Shown here: positions 57,412 through 64,000 of the stretch, piece by piece | Position numbering within the stretch: the stretch's first letter is position 1 | How the letters are laid out: each line of letters begins with the position of its first letter | NCBI RefSeq assembly: GCF_014842025.1 | Contig: NZ_JACYUY010000015.1 | Coordinates: forward strand, 1,965-65,964 | Direction of reading: 5' to 3' | DNA length: 64,000 nt | Source: Massilia sp. CFBP 13721 | GTDB lineage: Bacteria; Pseudomonadota; Gammaproteobacteria; Burkholderiales; Burkholderiaceae_D | Program-made: the position numbers and the translations under genes | Notes under the pieces: generated by a model | What the model saw: only the letters and a program-made list of their open reading frames with translations | Database searches by the model: none | Told to the model about the DNA's origin: nothing

Positions 57412-58746
57412 CTATGCGGATGGGGCGCCCGCCACCGCCTTGCCGTTCACGACCACGTTTTCCAGGCGCACGCCCGCGGCGGCGTCCAGGTCGAGACTGT
57501 CCTGCACCAGCTGCACGTCGACGTCCTTGATCAGGATGCCGCTGATGTCGGTCTGGCCCGGATTCGGGCGGATGACGCCAAAGCCGCCGAAGCTGCCGCG
57601 GATGCCGACCAGGCTGATGTTGCGGACCACCGACTTTGGCGGCGCCATTCCCTTGAGGTTGGCGTACTGGCTCCATGGCTTGATGGCGATGATCGTGCCG
57701 CGCCCGCCCGCCCCATCGAGCGTGATATTGCGGAAATGGATGTCCTCGTAGTGCTGCGGCGTGTCCTGCCGCAGCTTCAATACCGCCATCTGCGTGACGC
57801 CGCTGACGCTGCAGTTCTCCACCACGACGTCACGCACCAGGGTCGCCTCGCTGCCGAGCGTCAGGATGCCGTGCCCACGCCTGAAAGTGCAGTTGCGCAC
57901 CCGGATGCGCTCGACCGGCGGGCTGTCCTTGTCCTCGAGCGCGTGCGGTCCCTTGCTGCCCTTGGCAGCGATGCAGTCGTCGGTCACCGAGAAATAGCAG
58001 CCGTCGACCGTCACGTCCTGGCAGCTGTCGAGGTCGATGCCGTCGCTGCTGGGCGCCTGCTTGTAGTCGTCCGGCACCTCGAAGCGAGCGTTGCGCACGA
58101 CGACGTTGCGGCAGTTGTAGAGGTGCAGGTTCCAGAACTGCGAATCCTTGAAGGTGACGCCGTCGACGACCACGCCGCGCGAGCGCTCGATCAGCGCGAG
58201 GCGTGCGCGCGGCAGGCCCAGGTTGGGGAAGTTGTGCGGGTCCGGCGCCGCATTGCGCAGCTTCCAGAACAGGTCCCAGATCGGCCGGCCGGCGCCATCG
58301 AACGTGCCTGCGCCGCTGATCGTCAAGCCGTCGCAACCATTCGCATTGATCAGCGCCGGGGTGAACTTGTCCTCGAAATGGCCTTCGATGCGTGTGCGCC
58401 GGGCCGGGAAATGCTGCATGTCGGTCGAGCAGCGGATCACCGCGCCCTTGTCCAGGTGCAGGTTGACCTTCGGTTTCAGGAACAGGGCGCCGCTGACGAA
58501 CACGCCCGCCGGCACCACCACGGTGCCGCCGCCACCCGCCGCCAACTGGTCGATGGCGGCCTGGATGGCTTTGGTGTTGACCGTCGCGCCGTCCGCGAGC
58601 GCGCCGAAGGCGGTGATCGTGGCGCGCCTGGCGGCGGTATCGGCCGCGTGCGCGACGGCGCCCAGGAGCGGGGCCGAGAGCATCGACAGCAGGAGGCGGC
58701 GGCGGGTACGGTGGGGCATGGTGCGATCCAGTCTGGTTGTCTTCAT
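57412..58746 (-). CDS. GH28 polygalacturonase-like enzyme
   Basis: A 444-residue secreted beta-helix glycosidase (start 58746 or 58719). The signal region ends ...GAVAHAAD, followed by AFGALADGATVNTKAIQAAI, a standard GH28 N-terminus. Catalytic acids are Asp235 (SSDGIDLD) and Asp256/Asp257 (TDDCIAAK), and His292 lies in RGHG. The usual RIK motif is altered to LKLR. GH28 hydrolyses polygalacturonan or rhamnogalacturonan. It is convergent with the HupE gene (12 bp). Confidence 0.85.
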   Translation of the reverse strand: MKTTRLDRTMPHRTRRRLLLSMLSAPLLGAVAHAADTAARRATITAFGALADGATVNTKAIQAAIDQLAAGGGGTVVVPAGVFVSGALFLKPKVNLHLDKGAVIRCSTDMQHFPARRTRIEGHFEDKFTPALINANGCDGLTISGAGTFDGAGRPIWDLFWKLRNAAPDPHNFPNLGLPRARLALIERSRGVVVDGVTFKDSQFWNLHLYNCRNVVVRNARFEVPDDYKQAPSSDGIDLDSCQDVTVDGCYFSVTDDCIAAKGSKGPHALEDKDSPPVERIRVRNCTFRRGHGILTLGSEATLVRDVVVENCSVSGVTQMAVLKLRQDTPQHYEDIHFRNITLDGAGGRGTIIAIKPWSQYANLKGMAPPKSVVRNISLVGIRGSFGGFGVIRPNPGQTDISGILIKDVDVQLVQDSLDLDAAAGVRLENVVVNGKAVAGAPSA

Positions 58747-58789
58747 CGTTAACGTTGCGGCGTCAATGACGCCCTCTTGCGGAAAGGCC

Positions 58790-59701
58790 TCAGCGGCACT
58801 GCGCCTTGACGTCGAGCGTGGGCGCAGGTGCAGGCGTGTCGGCCACCAGCTTGATGCCGCGCGCCGCCGCCGCGCGCGTGATCAGGTTGCCGCCGCCCGG
58901 TTCGGCATAGGCCGGATCACGCTGCGCCTCGGCCAGCGTGACGTAGTGCGCGCCGGCGGCGTCGAGCCGGCGCAGCACCTCGGGCAGCGTGACCGCGCTC
59001 CAGCCGCCCAGGTGGGTGAGCAGCACTTGCGGGATCACGCGGCCGTAGACGCGCCGCGAATTCTCCTTCATCTGGACGATGCCGGCGTCGATCTCCTGGA
59101 AATACTGGCGCTTCATGGCGTCGATCGCCGCCGTGTCGCCCTTCGCCACGCAGCGCGCATAGGCGTCGGTGTAGACCCAGTCGCCAAACGCGAGGCTGAC
59201 GTCGGCCACCTGGTAGCCGCGCGCGTCGAGGAAGGCGAGCGCCTCGGCGCGCCTGGCGCCGACGGCGAGGTTCGGAAACCGCAGCCAGCGCCAGTTCACG
59301 CCGACCATGCGCGCGCTGACCGCCGGCTCCCCGGCCAGCACGTCGGCGCGCCAGGCGTCGAACGAGGACGCGCGTTCCAGGTTCATGTGGCTGGCGGTGT
59401 GGTTGCCGAGCGGGTGCCCGGCCTGGCGCCAGAGGTCGAGCACCGCTTCGCTGCCCGGCTCCTTCTCGGCGCGGCCGGCATTCACGAACCCGAATGCTTC
59501 GACCACGCCGTGCGCCTTGAGGGTATCGAGCGTGGCGCGGGCGATGCCGATGCGCGTCATCCCGGGCGGAAGGTCGCCGTGCAGCGGCACGTCGTCGACT
59601 GTCACGGCGACGTCGAAGCGCTCCGGTGGTTCGGCCAGGGCCGCGGACGTGGCAAGGGTGAGGGCGGCTGCCAGCAGATAGGGCGTGGAAGATGCGGTCA
59701 T
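58790..59701 (-). CDS. Polysaccharide deacetylase-family protein (CE4-like), secreted
   Basis: A 303-residue protein. The signal peptide is MTASSTPYLLAAALTLATSA followed by ALA. The NodB-type fold starts VAVTVDDVPLHGDLPPGM, with the metal His pair in HPLGNHTASHMNLE and RFPNLAVGARR further on. CE4 enzymes remove acetyl groups from chitin, xylan or peptidoglycan. The Asp-Asp motif is present and the substrate is open. The start at 59701 places the signal peptide; longer starts add unlikely sequence from the repeat element. Confidence 0.72.
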   Translation of the reverse strand: MTASSTPYLLAAALTLATSAALAEPPERFDVAVTVDDVPLHGDLPPGMTRIGIARATLDTLKAHGVVEAFGFVNAGRAEKEPGSEAVLDLWRQAGHPLGNHTASHMNLERASSFDAWRADVLAGEPAVSARMVGVNWRWLRFPNLAVGARRAEALAFLDARGYQVADVSLAFGDWVYTDAYARCVAKGDTAAIDAMKRQYFQEIDAGIVQMKENSRRVYGRVIPQVLLTHLGGWSAVTLPEVLRRLDAAGAHYVTLAEAQRDPAYAEPGGGNLITRAAAARGIKLVADTPAPAPTLDVKAQCR

Positions 59702-59870
59702 GAGCGGCGTGGCGATGTGGGCGGCGGCGGATACGCGCATCGTCGCATGAATCGGCCGCGCTTGCTTATATGGTGCCATAACGCTCAGGTGCCTGATCGT
59801 TTGGGGCGAGGCTTCCACCGACAGCCTCTGGCGCGCGTTCCGTGGTCGCGCGATGATTCGCGAACAACGC

Positions 59871-60050
59871 ACAGACCCGTAGGGTGGACGGCTACACCTA
59901 TCCAGTTCGCGGACCAGCGGCGTTTGCGCCGCCCACGCGTTCAACCAGCCAGTGATCCGTCGCGAAGTTTCGGAGTGTGGCTGAACGCGTGGGCGGCAAC
60001 TAGGCAGCAGGCTGGCAAGCGCAAAGGTGTAGCCGCCCACCCTACGGGGC
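59871..60050. repeat. Intact nested inverted-repeat element (copy C)
   Basis: Outer arms start ACAGACCCGTAGGGTGG (59871 on) and end CCACCCTACGGGGC (to 60050). The inner stem joins GCCGCCCACGCGTTCAACCA to TGGCTGAACGCGTGGGCGGC with one mismatch. The left arm reads AGGG where copy B has AAGG, and the right arm reads CCCT where copy B has CCTT, so base pairing is kept. It sits between the deacetylase and the BNR_4 gene; the 446-bp gap 59702-60147 holds no other gene. Confidence 0.85.
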
Positions 60051-60147
60051 CGAGCGGAAAATGCCAGGCCCTGATCCGCGTATGCGCATTACGTCAACAA
60101 TCTGATCACACCGAAAAACACCGACGTAGTAAGGTTGGCGATTCAGT

Positions 60148-61506
60148 ATGCACCCTCGAGCCGACGTGATAAAGATCCCCAGCCGTACGGCCGTTCCTTT
60201 GCTGGCCGCCATCCTGCCGGTTTCCATCCTGCTGATTGGCTGCGCCGCCGCGCCGCAAGACGCCGTCAGCCTGGTCGACGTCGCCCCCGGCTGGGCCGGC
60301 AATTCGGTCAACGCCGTCGTCTTCCGCAAGAATTCGCTGGTCACCCACGGCGATACCCAGTTCATCGCCTTCTACGACCAGGACGGCGTCGTCGTCCTCG
60401 GCAAGCGCACCCTCGGCGCCACGCGCTGGGAACTGGCGCGCACCCAGTACCGCGGCAACGTGCGCGATGCCCACAACAGCATCAGCATCATGGTCGACGG
60501 CGCCGGTGTCCTGCACATGGCCTGGGACCACCACAACCACGGCCTGCGCTATGCGAAAGCGGTGCGTCCCGGCGCGCTGGAACTGGGCGCGCGCATGCCG
60601 ATGACGGGCAAGAACGAGGGCTCGGTATCGTATCCCGAGTTCTACCGTCTGCTAGACGGCAACCTGCTGTTCCTGTACCGCGACGGCGGCTCCGGCCGCG
60701 GCAACCTGGTCATGAACCGCTACGACGTCGCGCGCGGCACCTGGACCCGCCTGCACGATAACCTGATCAGCGGGGAAGGAAAGCGTAACGCCTACTGGCA
60801 AGCCTTCCTCGACCATGCCGGCACCTTCCACCTGTCCTGGGTCTGGCGCGAGTCGCCCGACGTCGCCAGCAACCACGACCTCGGCTACGCGCGCTCGCGC
60901 GACGGCGGCGTGAGCTGGGAAACCTCGGCCGGCGTACGCCAGGCGCTGCCGGTGACGGCGGCCAGCGCCGAGTATGCCGCCCGTATCCCGCAGAACAGCG
61001 AATTGATCAACCAGACGGCGATGGCGGCCGACCGCCAGGGCAATCCCTACATCGCCAGCTACTGGCGCGACGCCGCTTCGGCCACGCCCCAGTACCGCGT
61101 CGTGTACCACGACGGCAAGGCGTGGCAGCGGCTCGACCTCGGCTTTCGCAAGGCGCCGTTCTCGCTCAGCGGCCAGGGCACCAAGGCGATTCCGATCTCG
61201 CGCCCGCAGATCATGCTCGACATCCGCGCCGACAAGCCGGCTGGTGTGCTGGTCTTCCGCGACGCCGAGCGTGGCAGCAAGGTGTCGGCGGTCACCATCG
61301 ACGATTTCCGCGCTGGCCGCTGGCGCGTGCGCGACCTCACCGACGACGCGGTCGGCGCCTGGGAGCCGAGCTTCGACACCGAGCTGTGGAAGCGCTCGGG
61401 TGAACTGAACCTGTTCCTGCAACACGTCGACCAGGTCGACGGCGAAGGCAGGAGCGACGCCGCGCCTTCGCCGGTGCGGGTCCTGCAATGGACGCCGCGC
61501 TTTTGA
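60148..61506 (+). CDS. BNR_4-family lipoprotein (possible GH145/PL24-type enzyme)
   Basis: A 452-residue protein with the lipobox LLIGCA. A seven-bladed propeller region follows: APGWAGNSVNAVVFRKNSLV, VLHMAWDHHNHGLRYAK and SVSYPEFYRLLDGNLLFLYR. AWDHHNHG with its histidines resembles the site of GH145 alpha-rhamnosidases and PL24 ulvan lyases, both of which share this fold. In a rhamnogalacturonan locus it could act on rhamnose-glucuronate termini, which is inference. It is followed by GH105 after 20 bp, likely one operon with GH105 and GH35. Confidence 0.65.
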   Translation: MHPRADVIKIPSRTAVPLLAAILPVSILLIGCAAAPQDAVSLVDVAPGWAGNSVNAVVFRKNSLVTHGDTQFIAFYDQDGVVVLGKRTLGATRWELARTQYRGNVRDAHNSISIMVDGAGVLHMAWDHHNHGLRYAKAVRPGALELGARMPMTGKNEGSVSYPEFYRLLDGNLLFLYRDGGSGRGNLVMNRYDVARGTWTRLHDNLISGEGKRNAYWQAFLDHAGTFHLSWVWRESPDVASNHDLGYARSRDGGVSWETSAGVRQALPVTAASAEYAARIPQNSELINQTAMAADRQGNPYIASYWRDAASATPQYRVVYHDGKAWQRLDLGFRKAPFSLSGQGTKAIPISRPQIMLDIRADKPAGVLVFRDAERGSKVSAVTIDDFRAGRWRVRDLTDDAVGAWEPSFDTELWKRSGELNLFLQHVDQVDGEGRSDAAPSPVRVLQWTPRF

Positions 61507-61526
61507 CATCCCCACGCCAAGGACAC

Positions 61527-62708
61527 ATGACGACACGACGACTTTCCCTGAAGGCGGCGCTGGCCGGCGCCAGCGTGCTGGCCTCGGGCTGCGCGATCCG
61601 GCCGGCGCCGTCCGCCGCCACCCCGGTCGGCACGACCAAAGCCGAAGTGCTGGCCGCCCTGCGGCTGGCCAACGGCTACTGGCAGCGCACCAACGCGTCC
61701 ACGTTGTGGGCGTTCTGGGACGTCGCCGCCTACCACACCGGGAACATGGAAGCGTACGCGCTGACCGGCGACGAGACCTGGCGCCAGTATTCCACCGCCT
61801 GGGCCGAACACAATGGCTGGAGCGGCGCCCGCTCGAACGACCGGCGCGCCTGGAAGTACAGCTACGGCGAAAAGGACGAGTACGTGCTGTTCGGCGACTG
61901 GCAGATCTGCTTCCAGACCTATATCGACCTGTACCGGCTCGACCCAAGCAAGGAACCACGCAAGATCGCACGCGCACTTGAGGTGATGGACTACCAGATG
62001 GGAACGCCGAACAAGGACTACTGGTGGTGGGCGGACGGGCTGTACATGGTGATGCCGGTCATGACCAAACTGTACAAGCTGACCGGCGAGCGCCGCTATC
62101 TCGACAAGCTGCACGCGTACTTCCTGTACGCCGATCAGCTGATGTTCGACGCCGAGGCCGGCCTGTACTACCGCGACGCGAAATACGTCTACCCGAAGCA
62201 CAAGAGCGCGAACGGGGGCAAGGATTTCTGGGCGCGTGGCGATGGCTGGGTGTTCGCCGGCCTGGCCAAGGTGCTGGCCGACCTGCCGCGCGACCATCCC
62301 GCGTACACGCTCTGCCTGGACCGCTTCCGGCGCATGGCCGTGGCGCTGCGCGCCGCGCAGCAGGCCGACGGCTACTGGACGCGCAGCCTGCTCGACCCGG
62401 CGCATGCGCCCGGCCCCGAAACCAGCGGCACCGCCTTCTTCACCTATGGCTTCCTGTGGGGGATGAACCATGGTGTGCTGGATCGCGCCACCCATGCGCC
62501 GCTGGTGGAAAGGAGCTGGCGCTTCCTGACCCAGGTGGCGCTGCAGCCGAGCGGCAAGCTGGGCTACGTGCAGCCGATCGGCGAACGCGCGATTCCCGGC
62601 CAGGTGGTCGACCGCGAATCGACCGCGCCGTTTGGCGTGGGCGCCTTCCTGCTGGCCGCGGCCGAAATGACCAGGTTCATCGACAACAACGCACAGGGAC
62701 CAGCATGA
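61527..62708 (+). CDS. GH105 unsaturated rhamnogalacturonyl hydrolase, lipoprotein
   Basis: A 393-residue protein with a lipid-type signal (VLASGCAIRP). The (alpha/alpha)6 barrel has WAFWDVAAYHTGNMEAY, DYWWWADGLYMVMPVMTKLY (Asp170 matches the catalytic Asp of YteR) and FWARGDGWVFAGLAKVL. GH105 removes the unsaturated galacturonic acid that PL4 and PL11 lyases leave at the chain end, so it completes the pathway. AAGGA lies upstream of ATG 61527. The stop TGA overlaps the GH35 start (ATGA). Confidence 0.9.
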   Translation: MTTRRLSLKAALAGASVLASGCAIRPAPSAATPVGTTKAEVLAALRLANGYWQRTNASTLWAFWDVAAYHTGNMEAYALTGDETWRQYSTAWAEHNGWSGARSNDRRAWKYSYGEKDEYVLFGDWQICFQTYIDLYRLDPSKEPRKIARALEVMDYQMGTPNKDYWWWADGLYMVMPVMTKLYKLTGERRYLDKLHAYFLYADQLMFDAEAGLYYRDAKYVYPKHKSANGGKDFWARGDGWVFAGLAKVLADLPRDHPAYTLCLDRFRRMAVALRAAQQADGYWTRSLLDPAHAPGPETSGTAFFTYGFLWGMNHGVLDRATHAPLVERSWRFLTQVALQPSGKLGYVQPIGERAIPGQVVDRESTAPFGVGAFLLAAAEMTRFIDNNAQGPA

Positions 62709-64000
62709 CCATGCATCCTCAACGCCGCCGCCTGTTGCAAGGCGTCGCCATTGGCGGCGCCTTGCTGCCCTTCGCCGCCCCTGTGCAGGCCCAGGACGCC
62801 GCCGCCCGTTTCTCGATCGGGACAAGCGATTTCCTCCTCGACGGCAAACCGCTCCAGATCCGCTGCGGCGAAATGCACTTTGCCCGCGTGCCGCGCGAAT
62901 ACTGGCGCCACCGCTTGCAGGCGATCAAGGCGATGGGCCTGAATACCGTCTGCGCCTACCTGTTCTGGAATTACCACGAATGGCGCGAGGGGAGATACGA
63001 CTGGCGCGGCCAGCGCGACGCCGCCGAGTTCTGCCGCCTGGCCCAGGCCGAAGGCCTGTGGGTGATCCTGCGTCCGGGCCCGTATGCCTGCGCCGAATGG
63101 GAAATGGGCGGGCTGCCCTGGTGGCTGCTCAAGCACGAAGGCGACGCCTTCCTGCGCACGCGCGACGAACGCTTCACGCGGCCGGTACGGCGCTGGCTGG
63201 CGGAAGTCGGCCGGGTGCTGGGACCGCAGCAGGTCAGCCGCGGCGGTCCGATCCTGATGGTGCAGGTCGAGAACGAATACGGCTTTTTCGGCGAAGACCT
63301 CGACTACATGCGCGCCATGCGCGCGATCCTGCTCGACGCCTTCGACGTGCCGCTGTTCCAGTGCAATCCGACGAATGCGGTGGCGAAGACCCATATTCCC
63401 GAGCTGTTCTCGGTGGCGAATTTCGGCAGCGACCCGCAAGCGGGCTTCAAGGCGCTGGCCGCGGTCCAGCAAGGGCCGCTGATGTGCGGCGAATACTATT
63501 CCGGCTGGTTCGACACCTGGGGCGCGCCGCACCGCCGCGGCAGCGCCGACAAGGCGGTGGCCGACATCAAGACCATGCTGGCGGCGAACGGCTCGTTCAG
63601 CCTGTACATGGCGCACGGCGGCACCACCTTCGGCTTGTGGGGCGGTTGCGACCGGCCGTTTCGGCCGGATACGACCAGCTACGACTACGACGCGCCGATC
63701 AGCGAAGCCGGCTGGGTCGGCGAAAAATTCCAGGCGTACCGCGACGGCATCCGCCCCTTCCTCGCGGCCGGAGAGACGCTGCCGCCCGCACCGGCGCCGC
63801 TGCCGGTGATCGCCATCGGCGAATTCGCCTTGAGCGAATCGGCGGGCGTGTTCGCCAACCTGCCGCGGCGCGCGATCCGCGCCGTGTCGCCGCGCCCGAT
63901 CGAACAGTACGACATCAGCCGCGGCCTGGTGGCGTACCGGGTCACGCTGCCGGCCGGCCCGGCCGGAGTGCTGGAAGCGGCGCGCGTGCGCGACCTGGCC
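62705..64000 (+). CDS. GH35 beta-galactosidase, truncated at the window edge
   Basis: The first 432 codons of a secreted GH35 enzyme (signal peptide ends ...APVQAQD). Marks are FLLDGKPLQIRCGEMHFARV, MGLNTVCAYLFWNYHEWREG, LRPGPYACAEWEMGGLPWWL, acid/base Glu191 (VENEYGF) and nucleophile Glu263 (CGEYYSGWFD). It should release galactose from galactan side chains of pectin. Its start overlaps the GH105 stop by 4 bp, so the two are translationally coupled. Confidence 0.9.
   Translation, partial: MTMHPQRRRLLQGVAIGGALLPFAAPVQAQDAAARFSIGTSDFLLDGKPLQIRCGEMHFARVPREYWRHRLQAIKAMGLNTVCAYLFWNYHEWREGRYDWRGQRDAAEFCRLAQAEGLWVILRPGPYACAEWEMGGLPWWLLKHEGDAFLRTRDERFTRPVRRWLAEVGRVLGPQQVSRGGPILMVQVENEYGFFGEDLDYMRAMRAILLDAFDVPLFQCNPTNAVAKTHIPELFSVANFGSDPQAGFKALAAVQQGPLMCGEYYSGWFDTWGAPHRRGSADKAVADIKTMLAANGSFSLYMAHGGTTFGLWGGCDRPFRPDTTSYDYDAPISEAGWVGEKFQAYRDGIRPFLAAGETLPPAPAPLPVIAIGEFALSESAGVFANLPRRAIRAVSPRPIEQYDISRGLVAYRVTLPAGPAGVLEAARVRDLA

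Overview
The window is high-GC DNA with betaproteobacterial character, most likely from an Oxalobacteraceae bacterium of the Massilia type. This rests on the gene mix (gentisate pathway with a NahR-like LysR regulator, glycogen operon, TonB receptor, PEP-CTERM proteins, a large set of plant-polysaccharide enzymes) and on codon and base composition. No rRNA, tRNA or CRISPR array was seen.

Region 1 (1-13.9 kb) holds a gentisate-forming aromatic module (partial gentisate 1,2-dioxygenase and 3-hydroxybenzoate 6-monooxygenase, divergent from a LysR regulator). Small membrane and secreted proteins follow, then a molybdopterin oxidoreductase with its own promoter and a 14-bp palindrome. Next come a YdjM-like membrane protein, an L,D-transpeptidase and an orphan protein with a Cys-His-Asp pattern. 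Decayed genes follow (a U32-peptidase-like fragment and a frameshifted luciferase-like monooxygenase). The region closes with a repeat-rich membrane protein and a malate/lactate dehydrogenase-family enzyme.

Region 2 (14.3-24.7 kb) has a TonB-dependent receptor, DNA polymerase II, an orphan LexA-type SOS box and an AT-richer island of unknown genes. That island carries GTCCGC/GCGGAC hairpin repeats and an intact IS1182-like element. The element sits exactly in the loop of one hairpin repeat, flanked by GGCC on both sides.

Region 3 (24.8-32.8 kb) has a pectate lyase-like protein next to a type-B carboxylesterase, a GH10 xylanase remnant beside a repeat element, a PQQ-type aldose dehydrogenase, a TonB-domain protein and a FUSC-family membrane protein. 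Region 4 (33-42.7 kb) is a compact minus-strand glycogen operon read glgB-glgX-glgC-glgA-glgP, with a LacI-type operator-like site just before glgB.

Region 5 (42.8 kb to the right edge) looks like a rhamnogalacturonan/arabinan/galactan degradation locus. It holds four consecutive GH43 enzymes, an SDR dehydrogenase, PL4 and PL11 rhamnogalacturonan lyases, an SGNH acetylesterase, a GntR regulator, two PEP-CTERM proteins, GH28, a polysaccharide deacetylase, a BNR_4-family lipoprotein, GH105 and GH35. Together they could cut the pectin rhamnogalacturonan backbone, remove acetyl groups and strip arabinan and galactan side chains. The sugars could then be oxidised, or stored through the glycogen operon.

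The most unusual non-coding feature is a family of about 180-bp nested inverted-repeat elements. Two copies are well preserved (32796-32978 and 59871-60050) and two are degraded (9808-9972 and 27951-28037). One well-preserved copy has 23-bp perfect terminal inverted repeats and a 21-bp internal inverted repeat. The other shows a paired compensatory change in its terminal arms.
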